Source of the DNA: Hyphomicrobiales bacterium
Lineage (GTDB): Bacteria; Pseudomonadota; Alphaproteobacteria; Rhizobiales; Rhizobiaceae
Direction of reading: 5' to 3'
NCBI GenBank assembly: GCA_900470195.1
Contig: UEIJ01000001.1
Location: 1 to 64,000, forward strand
DNA: 64,000 nucleotides
Within the stretch, counting starts at the first letter, position 1; every line of letters begins with the position of its first letter. Below the pieces are notes generated by a model. It did not search any database and was not told the origin of the DNA. It saw nothing but the letters and a program-made list of their open reading frames with translations. This document shows positions 28,000 to 36,751 of the stretch, piece by piece. Made by a program: the position numbers and the translations under genes.

Positions 28000-28221
28000 C
28001 TAGGCTTTTTTCAGGAACTCGGTCCGCAGCACCAGCCCCTTGACCTGCTTGGTGCTGCAATCGACTTCCGCCGGATTTCCGGTAAGGCGGATGCCCTTGA
28101 CCAGCGTTCCGCGCTTCAATGTCGTGGAAGTTCCCTTGACCTTCAGGTCTTTGATGAGCGTGACGGAATCTCCGTCATTCAACTGAGTGCCATTGCTGTC
28201 GCGGACGATTACGTCTGTCAT
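28000..28221 (-). CDS. PhnA/YjdM-type small protein (C-terminal domain only)
   Basis: The 73-residue protein matches the C-terminal domain of YjdM/PhnA proteins (alkylphosphonate uptake operon protein PhnA): VRDSNGTQLNDGDSVTLIKDLKVKG then TLKRGT. Read in parts, the core is an SH3-like barrel. The N-terminal zinc ribbon of the longer homologues is missing, as in many alphaproteobacterial forms. AGGAAACGAT precedes the ATG at 28221. Despite the name, no role in phosphonate use has been shown. Confidence 0.85.
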   Translation of the reverse strand: MTDVIVRDSNGTQLNDGDSVTLIKDLKVKGTSTTLKRGTLVKGIRLTGNPAEVDCSTKQVKGLVLRTEFLKKA

Positions 28222-28359
28222 ATCGTTTCCTGTCTGGTTCCTGATTGGAATCGTCCGTAGCACCCTTGTCCATGTTATACCAGAACACGGCTTATTGCTG
28301 GTCTCGCGAACCCTGTCTGGCTATAGTTGGTTGCAGAGCAAGCCAAGCGGGAGCGCCTT

Positions 28360-28989
28360 ATGATCAGTCATGCACTGGTGGTTATCGATGTTCAGAATGA
28401 TTTCTGCCCTGGCGGTTCGCTGGCGGTCGCTCACGGCGATGAAATCATTCCCACCGTCAACCGGCTGATCGAGGAAAGCGAAAACGTCATCCTCACGCAG
28501 GATTGGCACCCAGCCAACCATTCAAGCTTCGCTTCAACCCATCCTCGCGCCAAGCCTTTCGATACAGTCGAAATGGCCTACGGCCTGCAGACGCTCTGGC
28601 CCGACCATTGCATGCAAGGCACCCCCGGAGCCGATTTCCATCCCGACCTGCAATGGAAACGGGCGCAACTTGTTATCCGCAAAGGCTTCCGCATCGGCAT
28701 AGACAGCTATTCCGCGTTCTTCGAGAACGATCATAAAACGCCGACCGGCCTTGGCGGATATTTGCGCGAACGCAGTATCGGCTCTCTCACGCTGGTGGGC
28801 CTCGCCACCGATTTCTGCGTCGCTTATTCGGCACTCGATGCAGTAGCCGAAGGCTTTCAGGTGCGTGTCCGTCTCGATGCCTGTCGCGGCATCGACCTCA
28901 ACGGCTCGATGGACATCATGCTGCAAAAGATGAAACAGGCTGGCGTCGAACTGATCGACGAGCCTGTTTCGGCATCGCACTTACTCTAG
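28360..28989 (+). CDS. pncA: Nicotinamidase
   Basis: The 209-residue enzyme converts nicotinamide to nicotinate in NAD salvage and typically also acts on pyrazinamide. The catalytic triad is D10, K108 and C153 (GLATDFCV). Metal ligands are D48, H50 and H54 in DWHPANHSS. These positions agree closely with E. coli PncA. GGGAGCG precedes the ATG at 28360. Its last 9 bases overlap the end of the convergent DUF2165 gene. Confidence 0.93.
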   Translation: MISHALVVIDVQNDFCPGGSLAVAHGDEIIPTVNRLIEESENVILTQDWHPANHSSFASTHPRAKPFDTVEMAYGLQTLWPDHCMQGTPGADFHPDLQWKRAQLVIRKGFRIGIDSYSAFFENDHKTPTGLGGYLRERSIGSLTLVGLATDFCVAYSALDAVAEGFQVRVRLDACRGIDLNGSMDIMLQKMKQAGVELIDEPVSASHLL

Positions 28990-29478
28990 TTCACCGTCCG
29001 GCATCGCGACGAAGATCAATACGGCGATGATGGTAATGAAGAACCGGAACGCGGATTCAATCCCGTTCCAGGTTTGCGACATCCACATGCCGAACCATTC
29101 CCCGCCGACGGACATGAAACCGACCTGCCAGACCAGAAAGCCAAGCGCCAGGCCTGCGAGCGCCCATTTCTTGGCGCGGTTGAAGCTCGTCGCCCGTTCG
29201 GTCAAGCGCCCAAGCATCGCAAATGCGCCGATCCAGCAAAGAACGGCGGTCAATGTTTCAGCCGCAATGATCAGGATGTAGGCTGCATTGTGCAGAGTCG
29301 GATTGTCTATGGCCCGGTATTTGATGGTCGCATCGGGAAAGATCGTATCCATCATCAGAACATGCTGCACGAACGCAAAATTGGTGTCGTAGTCGGTGAT
29401 ATTGCCGAACGAAACCAGCGTTGCAAAAAAGGCGATTGCCGCCACGAAGGCGGTCTTGCTCAACCGTGTAACGACCAT
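28981..29478 (-). CDS. DUF2165 family membrane protein
   Basis: The 165-residue protein has four predicted membrane segments and the DUF2165 pattern, including NITDYDTNFAFVQHVLMMDT and the GGEWFGMWMSQTWNG block near the end. GGAGGCACG precedes the ATG at 29478. The family is conserved in proteobacteria but has no assigned function. The C terminus overlaps pncA on the opposite strand by 9 bases. Confidence 0.82.
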   Translation of the reverse strand: MVVTRLSKTAFVAAIAFFATLVSFGNITDYDTNFAFVQHVLMMDTIFPDATIKYRAIDNPTLHNAAYILIIAAETLTAVLCWIGAFAMLGRLTERATSFNRAKKWALAGLALGFLVWQVGFMSVGGEWFGMWMSQTWNGIESAFRFFITIIAVLIFVAMPDGELE

Positions 29479-29594
29479 GGAAACGTGCCTCCCCGGTAAG
29501 CCGCATCGCTGCATTTGAGACGATCAGCGGCAAAATTGCGAAACCCATCGCATTCATCAATGGTCTTCAACTCCGGCGATTCGGTCAAGACCAA

Positions 29595-29623
29595 CAAAAA
29601 AGGGCAGCCGGGGCTGCCCTTTT
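29595..29623 (-). terminator. Terminator of the DUF475 gene
   Basis: AAAAGGGCAGCC and GGCTGCCCTTTT form a 12-bp stem. On the minus strand TTTTTTGTTGG follows. It lies about 20 bases past the gene. Confidence 0.88.
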
Positions 29624-29645
29624 GGTAGACCGATAGGAGGTGCGA

Positions 29646-30713
29646 TCAATGCCCTGTGGCTTCTTCGGCTTCTTCCTGCCAGTTCGGATTGAGCCGGTTG
29701 TAGCGCAGCGAAGACATGAACGAGAGACCGATCAGGACCGCACCGATAACACCGGTGATGACTTCAGGAATATGCACCAGTGTCTGGACATACATGATGA
29801 CCGCCAGAACCAGGATGGCATAGAACGCGCCGTGTTCGAGATAACGATACTGTCCAAGCGTCTTGCGCTCCACCAGCATGATGGTGAGCGAACGGACATA
29901 GAAGGCACCGATACCCAGACCAATGGCGATTATGAACAGGTTTGTGGTCAGCGCAAAAGCTCCGATAACACCGTCAAACGAGAAGCTGGCGTCGAGCACT
30001 TCGAGGTAGATGAAGGCGCCCAAACCGCCGCGATGGACCATGTCCATCTGTTCCTGCGTCGCGTCCAGCACCTCGCCCAGCCCTTCGACAGCAAGGAAGG
30101 TGAGGAGACCGAACAGGGCCGCGATCAGGAAGGTGTGCGAATGCCCGGCATCCAGCTGGTAGGAGAAGAAGATGATGAGCGCGATAGCGACGCCGATCTC
30201 CACCCCCTGGACCGAGGCGAACTTCGACATGCGGCTTTCGATGGCCTTGATCCAGTGCACATCCTTCTCGACATCGAAGAAGTATTTCATGCCGACCATC
30301 AGCAGGAATGTACCGCCGAAGGCAGCAATGCCGGTATGCGATTCCGAGATCACGCGCGCATATTCATCGGGCTGCCAGATGGCGAGTTTCAGCGCCGAGA
30401 TCGGATCGGTCCACATGGCAACCGCGACGATAGCCAGCGGGAAGATGATGCGCATGCCGAAAACGGCAATGACAATGCCCCAGGTCAGGAAGCGATGCTG
30501 CCATTCCGGCGTCATGTCGCGCAGGATGCGGGCATTGACGATGGCATTATCGAAGGAAAGCGAAATTTCCAGGACGCTGAGAACCGCACAGATGATGAAG
30601 ACGGAGACCATTCCTCCAAAAGTGCCGGTCAATTCATAACCGAGCCAGACGGCACCTGCGAGACCCAATACGGTAAAAACCATGGGCCAGATGAAATAGC
30701 GAAGAGTGGCCAT
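29646..30713 (-). CDS. DUF475/TerC-like integral membrane protein
   Basis: The 355-residue protein has 8-9 membrane helices and matches DUF475, a TerC-related family. The conserved acidic membrane motif SLSFDNAIVNA is near residue 50 and a second SFSFDGVIGAFA near residue 250. Relatives are tied to tellurite resistance or to metal (manganese) handling; a direct function for DUF475 is not established. The ATG at 30713 starts MATLRYFIWP; earlier codons give a charged stretch and are rejected. Confidence 0.85.
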   Translation of the reverse strand: MATLRYFIWPMVFTVLGLAGAVWLGYELTGTFGGMVSVFIICAVLSVLEISLSFDNAIVNARILRDMTPEWQHRFLTWGIVIAVFGMRIIFPLAIVAVAMWTDPISALKLAIWQPDEYARVISESHTGIAAFGGTFLLMVGMKYFFDVEKDVHWIKAIESRMSKFASVQGVEIGVAIALIIFFSYQLDAGHSHTFLIAALFGLLTFLAVEGLGEVLDATQEQMDMVHRGGLGAFIYLEVLDASFSFDGVIGAFALTTNLFIIAIGLGIGAFYVRSLTIMLVERKTLGQYRYLEHGAFYAILVLAVIMYVQTLVHIPEVITGVIGAVLIGLSFMSSLRYNRLNPNWQEEAEEATGH

Positions 30714-31124
30714 TGCAAACCATCGGATTATTATTGTTATCAAACGGAAACAGGCGCTGGAAATCGCACAACGGACCCGCGAAGCGAAATCCGCTTCCCG
30801 CACACGTTTCGGCTGACCACTCCTCTTCCCGCCAAGGCGTATCGGCTATGTAAGTAGCACGTCAGATGCAAACAAGAGAAAGCGTGGCAATAAATTGGCT
30901 ATTTTGCGGATTTGATGTGCTGAAATATTTCGTTACTATCCCGTGATACTAAAGTCGAACGAACCCGCCATCTCACCCACGCATCCACGCAGTAAAATCC
31001 GGCCACATGCTCGGTTTGTACGAATTGTCGCGTGGTAAAAACTTAATCTCAACATAGATTCCGGGTTGCGGATCGTAGCCAGCAGTGGCTGCGCAGTTTT
31101 TACAGGAATGAAGGAACTCAGCAG
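30714..31124. other. Intergenic stretch of about 410 bp
   Basis: It lies between the DUF475 gene (minus) and an 89-residue protein gene (plus), so it holds divergent promoters. The stretch from about 30870 to 31080 is more AT-rich than the flanks. I see no gene, clear hairpin or repeat. Confidence 0.5.
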
Positions 31125-31394
31125 ATGATTGCTCCGGAAGAGCTACAGCGCCGAATTGAGAAAAGACTCGCCGAGAGCAGTTTTACGCAGCCCGAGCTTC
31201 TGATCCGCCGGGCGCACCGTCTGACGCTCGAAGGTGAAAACGGATCCGCCTCTGATGCCAACGCACTGCTGAAGGAAGCCGGCTCGCAGATCGGACTTCA
31301 GGAACTGTCCGAAATAATCGACCGCAGGCCCTGGCTGCTCGAAACCATAATCAATGGCGCGCGAAAAAAGGGCGACAATTCCGGTCATCATTAA
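31125..31394 (+). CDS. Small cytoplasmic protein, unknown
   Basis: The 89-residue protein starts at an ATG with AAGGAA upstream. It is charged, probably helical, with no signal peptide or cysteine. It is rich in Glu, Arg and Leu and has no motif I recognise. Codon use looks like that of neighbouring genes, which supports coding. It stands alone. Confidence 0.55.
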   Translation: MIAPEELQRRIEKRLAESSFTQPELLIRRAHRLTLEGENGSASDANALLKEAGSQIGLQELSEIIDRRPWLLETIINGARKKGDNSGHH

Positions 31395-31635
31395 TTTGCG
31401 AGCTCCAGTTCTGGAACGACGTATATCGACGCCAACTCACCCGCATTTCAGCGAGGAACCACAGAAGAGGGAGTACCGGGGCCATTGTCAGTAAACGGCT
31501 CCGCTCCCATCGACCGGCAAACAAATCCAATATAAATATGAGTTTATTTCGTGGAAATATTAACATATATATGGAAAGAGATTCGAGTCTGATGTATTGG
31601 CGCATATGCTAATACATACTGAGGGGGCTTTTTCA

Positions 31636-32487
31636 GTGAAAAACGGAATATCACGTAACCAGAACGCGAATTTACTGTCAAAATTTTCCAGAAGTATTAT
31701 ATTAGCATCAACTGTTTTAATTGGCGTATCAACGGCCTCACTTGCCGCGGACGCCGTAGCGCCACAACCAGAAATTCAGGATCAGCAGCGCTGGCGGGTG
31801 GTCTTCAGCCCTTATCTCTGGGGTGCATCTTTGAATGGCAGCGCCGGATTGCTCGGCCGCAGCACCGATGTGCATATGCCGTTCAGTGAGATTTTCGACA
31901 ATCTCGATATGGGCCTGATGGGCAATGTCGATATCTCCAACGGTACGTTCGGCTTTTTCATCGACGGGCAGTACGTCAAGACCAGTCAGGACGAAAGCCT
32001 CCGCGACAACGAACTTGCTCTCGACATCAAGACGGCGAGCTTGTCGGCTGGCGCTTACTATCGAATCTATGAGCAGCAGCTCGAAGGAACGACTCTGTTC
32101 GGAAACCAGCGCGTCTTCGCGATCGAGCCGACAGTCGGCGTTCGCTGGACAAAGCTGGAAGCAGGATTGCAAGTTGGCCGCTTCAACGAAACGAGCAAGG
32201 TGGAGTGGACAGATCCGTTCGTAGGAACGCGCGTCTTCTATGATATCAACGACCGGTGGAACATTTTCGCGGAAGCCGATATTGGCGGTTTTGGAGCTGG
32301 GACCAAACTCAGCGCCAATGGCCAGGTCTATCTCGGTTACCGCACGCTGGTTTTCGATGTGCCGACGACGTTCCGCGTCGGTTATCGGGCGCTTTATCAG
32401 GATTACAAGGACAACGATACGATTGCGAAGTTCAAGTATGACGTGACCCAGCATGGGCCTGTCGTCGGTTTCTCCGTCTCGTTCTGA
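31636..32487 (+). CDS. Outer-membrane beta-barrel protein
   Basis: The 283-residue protein starts at a GTG with GAGGGG upstream; the longer frame from 31597 adds residues before the signal sequence. A signal peptide ends near SLAAD. The mature part alternates polar and hydrophobic residues in short strands (RVVFSPYLWGASLNG, GFFIDGQYVK, FRVGYRALYQDY) and ends in Phe (VGFSVSF), the usual outer-membrane barrel signature. The first 100 bases and the promoter area are unusually AT-rich for this genome. It resembles Omp25/31-like surface proteins in layout only. A terminator follows. Confidence 0.78.
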   Translation: MKNGISRNQNANLLSKFSRSIILASTVLIGVSTASLAADAVAPQPEIQDQQRWRVVFSPYLWGASLNGSAGLLGRSTDVHMPFSEIFDNLDMGLMGNVDISNGTFGFFIDGQYVKTSQDESLRDNELALDIKTASLSAGAYYRIYEQQLEGTTLFGNQRVFAIEPTVGVRWTKLEAGLQVGRFNETSKVEWTDPFVGTRVFYDINDRWNIFAEADIGGFGAGTKLSANGQVYLGYRTLVFDVPTTFRVGYRALYQDYKDNDTIAKFKYDVTQHGPVVGFSVSF

Positions 32488-32516
32488 TCGCGATAGATTT
32501 GATATCAGTCGTTCGA

Positions 32517-32544
32517 CCCGCCGGCCCAACCGGCGGGTTTTTCT
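32517..32544 (+). terminator. Terminator of the beta-barrel gene
   Basis: CCCGCCGG pairs with CCGGCGGG around CCCAA. TTTTTCTTT follows on the plus strand. Confidence 0.9.
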
Positions 32545-32776
32545 TTCTGGCTCCCATTATTTCGGTCCGCTCAATATGTCCGTCGAAATTGGAAATGATC
32601 AGGCTCCGGAGTGACAGATCGTCGGCCTAAGTAAAATTCAACCACTTCTCCCTAATATTAGCTGGCACTATGCCGGATATCGGAGCGTCGCTGAAAGCGG
32701 CTTTCGGGAAAGATATCCGCCAGAACAATGAGTTGGAGCGGCCCGATCGACTGGAAGCGCTCTGAGGGGGGAATGA

Positions 32777-33541
32777 ATGGCCTTTATCTTCGAGCTGCCG
32801 ATTTATCTGTCGTTTGCGGCTTTCGTCATACTCGGAATTGTGTTCTATGCAGTCGGGCGTTTCGCACTGGACATGCTGTCAAAACACGCAGCCAGCGATG
32901 TTTTGTCCATTCCGATCGGCGCCTTCATCGGCACCATCGCCACAGCCTGGGCTTTATCGCTCGGCTTTGTCGCGGCCGATATCTGGAGTGTCAATTCCCG
33001 GGCTGATCAAGCCACCAGCGAAGAACGCTCGGCCATTTCCCGCTTGATCGGAACGTCCAGAGCAGAAATATTGAACGCGCCCGATCTTACCGCCGCTCTT
33101 ACCGGCTATCGGCTTGCCGTCATCGACGACGAATGGCGCGACAAGATCAATGTCGAGCCGGCAGATTCCGTTGAAACCGCGTTGCAGAATATAAGGCGCG
33201 AGATCATCAATCTGGCACGCACCGACGTCCCCTCGCCCGTAATTTCCCAACTCATCAACGACTTCGATGAATTGCAGGACGCACGCAATACCCGTCTGGC
33301 TGTCGGTTCGACCTCTATCGACTATTACAAATGGTATCTTGTGCTTTCGCTCACATTTCTGACCGCGATAACCATCGCCGCAACCCACGCCGATCGCGTG
33401 CGGGCTGGCGTGAAAGCGCTCGTCATCTACTCGCTGACAGCCTCGTTCTGTCTCTGGATACTGGCCATTCACGCCAATCCCTATCAGGGACTGGAGCGTC
33501 TGGAGCCGTCCCTGCTTTTCACCAGCCACAAGCAGCGCTAG
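32777..33541 (+). CDS. DUF4239 (bestrophin-like) membrane protein
   Basis: The 254-residue protein has two N-terminal and two C-terminal membrane segments flanking a soluble, mostly helical centre of about 110 residues. This matches the DUF4239 family, annotated as bestrophin-like. Family members are suspected ion channels, without proof. The start at 32777 follows GAGGGGGGA. No partner gene is obvious. Confidence 0.78.
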   Translation: MAFIFELPIYLSFAAFVILGIVFYAVGRFALDMLSKHAASDVLSIPIGAFIGTIATAWALSLGFVAADIWSVNSRADQATSEERSAISRLIGTSRAEILNAPDLTAALTGYRLAVIDDEWRDKINVEPADSVETALQNIRREIINLARTDVPSPVISQLINDFDELQDARNTRLAVGSTSIDYYKWYLVLSLTFLTAITIAATHADRVRAGVKALVIYSLTASFCLWILAIHANPYQGLERLEPSLLFTSHKQR

Positions 33542-33617
33542 AATATCGGAAGATTCGGTCTATTTTATCTTACTGAAATTGCACGGAAATTCGATCAACC
33601 GGATACGGAGCAGCGAT

Positions 33618-34181
33618 TTGATAAAACTGCTGGGCACGGGCATCCTCATAGGTTTGATGTTCCCGGTCGGGCTGGCTTCGGCACAGACCTTCAGCGTCTG
33701 CCACGGTTACGAATGCTACTACCGGACCAAGGTTACGCTGACGTCAAGGGACGAACAGCGCATCCGCAATCTGCTGCAGACCGGCAATCGAAGTGCAGAC
33801 GGCGAGCGGAAGGCATTGCGGGCGGCGGTGGCGATCTTCGAACAGCGCAGCACCGCGACCATCGGCGTTCGCGACAAGCCGAAAATGCAGTTCGGCAAGG
33901 CCCGCATCAGGGGCCAGATGGATTGCATAGATGAATCCACCAATACCGATGGTTTCCTGCGCTATCTGCAATCACGCGGTTGGCTGAAGCACCACTCCGT
34001 CGCCCGGCGCGCCTCCCGCGGCGCGTTCTTCGACGGTCGTTACCCGCACTGGACCGCGGTTATCGAAGACAGGCAGAGGCAGCGCTGGGCCGTCGATTCC
34101 TGGTATGAGGCAGGCGGAGGGCCGCCGGACATCATGCCATTGCAGCAATGGAAACAGCGCGGATATATGGGGGAGCGTTAG
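33618..34181 (+). CDS. Secreted protein of unknown function
   Basis: The 187-residue protein starts at a TTG with ACGGAG seven bases upstream; an earlier TTG at 33579 is possible. A signal peptide ends near GLASAQ. The mature part has cysteines in SVCHGYECYY and MDCIDES and a strongly patterned C-terminal half (HHSVARRAS, DGRYPHW, WAVDSWY). The pattern of His, Asp and Trp residues looks like a conserved domain, and I recall relatives in other Rhizobiales, but I cannot name it. A RIME-like repeat starts at its stop codon. Confidence 0.68.
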   Translation: MIKLLGTGILIGLMFPVGLASAQTFSVCHGYECYYRTKVTLTSRDEQRIRNLLQTGNRSADGERKALRAAVAIFEQRSTATIGVRDKPKMQFGKARIRGQMDCIDESTNTDGFLRYLQSRGWLKHHSVARRASRGAFFDGRYPHWTAVIEDRQRQRWAVDSWYEAGGGPPDIMPLQQWKQRGYMGER

Positions 34182-34250
34182 AGCATAATCCGGCCGGTGT
34201 GGAACGGGGATCTATAAGATTATGCTTCAAGTAAAAGGGTTTAGAACGCC
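34181..34250 (+). repeat. RIME-like palindrome, diverged copy 5
   Basis: GAGCATAATC (34181) pairs with GATTATGCT (34218-34226). The linker AAGTAAAAGGGTTTAGAACG resembles the linker of the other copies. The second hairpin is degenerate. It starts on the last base of the stop codon of the upstream gene, as copy 1 does. Confidence 0.55.
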
Positions 34251-34358
34251 TGTCTTTCCAACTGCAATCACTGCCTTATATCGCGTTGCGAAGGGCATTC
34301 GCTCAACAGCCAGCGCGAATCCTGCCCTGAAATTCCAGGCAACAGAGAGGGACTATCC

Positions 34359-35426
34359 ATGCCGATTTCGAAGCGGTCTTTTTCAAGCATCTGCATCACA
34401 GCGCTCGTTGCAGGTAGCATGCTTGCCGCACCAGTTGCAGAAGCCTGTACGCGTTTCGTCTATCATGGGGCCGACGACCAGGTGATGACCGCCCGATCCA
34501 TGGATTGGAAAGTGGATGTTGCAACCAATCTCTGGATCTTTCCGCGCGGCATGAAACGTTCCGGCGAGGCAGGCAAGAATTCGCTCCAGTGGACATCCAA
34601 ATATGGCAGCGTCATCGCCTCCGGTTACGACATTTCCACAACCGACGGGCTCAACGAAGCAGGACTCTCCGTTGGCGCGCTATGGCTGGTCGAATCCGAA
34701 TATCCCAAATATGACGGCACCACGCCGGGCCTCAGCATCGCGGCCTGGGCGCAATATGTGCTCGATAATTTCGCTACTGTCGACGAGGCGGTCAAAAAGC
34801 TGAGCACCGATCCCTTTACAATCGTAACGGACAAGGTTCCCGGAGAAGACAGGCTGGCTACGCTACATCTGGCCATATCCGATTCCAGCGGCGACAGCGC
34901 GGTCATCGAATATATCGACGGCAAGCAAGTAATCCATCACGGCAAGCAATATCAGGTGATGACCAACTCGCCGACCTATGACGAACAGCTGGCGCTCAAT
35001 GCTTATTGGACCCAGATTGGCGGCACTGTCATGCTGCCGGGCACCAATCGCGCTGCCGACCGTTTTGCGCGCGCATCGTTCTACGTAAACGCCGTCCCGA
35101 AAACCGAAGATCCCGTCAAGTCGATTGCCAGTGTGTTCAGTGTCATTCGGAACACATCCGTTCCTTTCGGCTTGACGACGCCTGACCAGCCGAACATTTC
35201 CTCCACCCGCTGGCGAACGGTAGCTGACCAGAAGCGCAAGCTTTACTTCTTTGAATCCGCTCTGACACCGAATGTCTTCTGGGTCGACCTGAAGAAAATC
35301 GACTTTTCACCGGAGACCGGCAAGGTGAAGAAACTCGACCTCGGCGTCAATCAAACCAACACCTTCAATGGCCTCGTCAACGACAGTTTCAAGGAGAGCG
35401 AGCCCTTCCGGTTTCTCGGTCTCTGA
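34359..35426 (+). CDS. Choloylglycine hydrolase family protein (linear amide C-N hydrolase), secreted
   Basis: The 355-residue protein is an Ntn-hydrolase of the bile-salt-hydrolase/penicillin-acylase group. A signal peptide ends at VAEA, leaving C30 as the N-terminal nucleophile (CTRFVYHG), followed by TARSMDW with the conserved Arg and Asp. GYDISTTDGLNEAGL and QVMTNSPTYDEQL are family motifs. In Brucella a choloylglycine hydrolase hydrolyses conjugated bile salts and contributes to oral infection; here the true substrate could also be an acyl-homoserine lactone or penicillin V. It appears monocistronic. Confidence 0.88.
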   Translation: MPISKRSFSSICITALVAGSMLAAPVAEACTRFVYHGADDQVMTARSMDWKVDVATNLWIFPRGMKRSGEAGKNSLQWTSKYGSVIASGYDISTTDGLNEAGLSVGALWLVESEYPKYDGTTPGLSIAAWAQYVLDNFATVDEAVKKLSTDPFTIVTDKVPGEDRLATLHLAISDSSGDSAVIEYIDGKQVIHHGKQYQVMTNSPTYDEQLALNAYWTQIGGTVMLPGTNRAADRFARASFYVNAVPKTEDPVKSIASVFSVIRNTSVPFGLTTPDQPNISSTRWRTVADQKRKLYFFESALTPNVFWVDLKKIDFSPETGKVKKLDLGVNQTNTFNGLVNDSFKESEPFRFLGL

Positions 35427-35509
35427 GCGGATTCCGCAATTTTTTACTGAACCAATCGTGTTCCGTTGCGTTAGTTAACCATAACCAACCCAGAACGGAG
35501 GAACGACCA

Positions 35510-35719
35510 ATGGACTGGAATCGCGTTGAAGGAAACTGGAAACAGGCCAAGGGCAAGATCAAGGAACAGTGGGGCAAACTCACCGATGACGATCTCGACC
35601 AGATCAACGGCCAGCGCGAACAGTTGGAAGGCAAAATCCAGGAACGCTACGGCATCGAGAAGGACCGTGTGAGGTCCGAGCTGGACGATTGGTATAATCG
35701 TCAAACCTGGCTTTCCTAA
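35510..35719 (+). CDS. CsbD family stress-response protein
   Basis: The 69-residue hydrophilic protein begins MDWNRVEGNWKQAKGKIKEQWG, a clear CsbD signature when read in its parts (NRVEGNW, KQAKGKIKEQWGKLTDDD). CsbD proteins are small, abundant under general stress and of unknown molecular function. CGGAGG lies upstream of the ATG and a terminator follows at once. Confidence 0.93.
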   Translation: MDWNRVEGNWKQAKGKIKEQWGKLTDDDLDQINGQREQLEGKIQERYGIEKDRVRSELDDWYNRQTWLS

Positions 35720-35738
35720 CGCCCCAATTTCAAGTCGA

Positions 35739-35767
35739 AGCCCTGCCAGCCGGCAGGGCTTTTTCTT
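35739..35767 (+). terminator. Terminator of csbD
   Basis: AGCCCTGCC pairs with GGCAGGGCT around AGCC. TTTTTCTTT follows on the plus strand. Confidence 0.9.
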
Positions 35768-35771
35768 TATG

Positions 35772-36269
35772 CTATCGGCAGCTGTCCACGCGCTGCAAGG
35801 AGGCCGACAGCCCCATCAGCGAAAACGTATAACGGGTCTGCGTGCCCCGCGCCGACGTCGCATGCACATTGAGTGTCTTGCCCGCGCGCATCGCGCGTAC
35901 CAGCTTTGCCTCATCGGCGACATTTTCCGCCCAGGCGCGATTGCCTTCGCTGAAAAACGGGAAACGCGCGCCATCCACCATCACATTGACCGAACTGTCG
36001 GCCTTCAACTGATATCCCATCACCAATTGAGGGCTGTATTGTCCATCCGCCTTGGAGATAATCACGAAATTATCGCCGTGCCGCACACCGGCTGGATGAA
36101 AATTGATGGGCACAGTCAAGGCATAGCACTTGTTTCCTGCAAGGTCAGTGTTCTGGTAAACACCCCAATCCCTAAATTCACCCAAATAACTCGTCTTCGC
36201 TGAAGCCGCGAGAGAACTCGCCACCAACCCCGCCAATACCAGCGCAACGGTGGTTGCATTTTTTCTCAT
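35772..36269 (-). CDS. Invasion-associated locus B (IalB) family protein
   Basis: The 165-residue periplasmic protein has a signal peptide (cleavage after ASA near residue 24). The mature domain matches IalB: FRDWGVYQNTDLAGNKCYAL, YSPQLVMGYQLK and a C-terminal cysteine (DSCR) that probably pairs with the one in NKCYA. IalB of Bartonella assists entry into erythrocytes; in most alphaproteobacteria its job is unknown. GGAGG precedes the ATG at 36269. Confidence 0.87.
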   Translation of the reverse strand: MRKNATTVALVLAGLVASSLAASAKTSYLGEFRDWGVYQNTDLAGNKCYALTVPINFHPAGVRHGDNFVIISKADGQYSPQLVMGYQLKADSSVNVMVDGARFPFFSEGNRAWAENVADEAKLVRAMRAGKTLNVHATSARGTQTRYTFSLMGLSASLQRVDSCR

Positions 36270-36472
36270 CGCCCAAAACCTCCATTTTGTTGCCAATTCA
36301 CGTCACTTAAAAAATTGTTTCATTGCGTTACTATTTTCTTAACGAACCGCTAAAATTTGTTGAAAGTTTGCAATCAGACCGAAACGCAAGGTGTGTCGAA
36401 CAGAGCGGCCCACGGACAAAGCGCAGGTTCCGACTGGAATTAGCTATTGCTACAAACTGACTGGGAGGAAAA

Positions 36473-36549
36473 TGGTGGGCCCGGAGGGACTCGAACCCCC
36501 AACCAAGCGGTTATGAGCCGCCGGCTCTAACCAATTGAGCTACAGGCCC
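36473..36549 (-). tRNA. tRNA with CAT anticodon, probably tRNA-Ile2
   Basis: Read on the minus strand, a 77-nt cloverleaf is complete, including an encoded CCA. The acceptor GGGCCTG pairs with CGGGCCC (one G-U), the T arm has GGTTCGAGTCC, and the anticodon loop is CTCATAA. CAT anticodons belong to initiator Met, elongator Met or lysidine-modified Ile2. The anticodon arm GGCGGCTCATAACCGCT is very like E. coli Ile2 (ileX), so Ile2 is favoured. Automatic annotation would probably say Met. Confidence 0.9.
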
Positions 36550-36649
36550 CACGCATCCCTGCCCTACCCTAAAGAACGCCGGGACACAAGCTGTCAAATG
36601 CATCAGTTGCCCTAATGCGCACATATTCAGTTGCGATGCATGCAACCGT

Positions 36650-36751
36650 GAGCATTTCTGGCAAAAGCGCGAAGCGGTTTTGCCAGGGATAATGCGATGA
36701 AACAAGTAGTTAGGGCGGTTCCAGCGACCGGGTTTCAACGGAAACCGCTCT
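36650..36751 (+). repeat. RIME-like composite double-palindrome, copy 3
   Basis: GAGCATTTCTGGCAAAA to TTTTGCCAGGGATAATGC forms the first palindrome, the linker is GATGAAACAAGTAGTTAGG, and GCGGTTCC to GGAAACCGC forms the second. It lies in the gap between the tRNA and the bp26 gene. Confidence 0.72.

Noticed and set aside
28215..28236. CTGTCAT near 28215 as a PHO box
   Set aside because: The second CTGTC is 15 bp away instead of 11 and the first overlaps the start codon of the PhnA-type gene.
29640..30857. 405-codon plus-strand frame
   Set aside because: Antisense to the DUF475 gene, extremely rich in Asp, His and Arg, with no family resemblance or ribosome-binding site.
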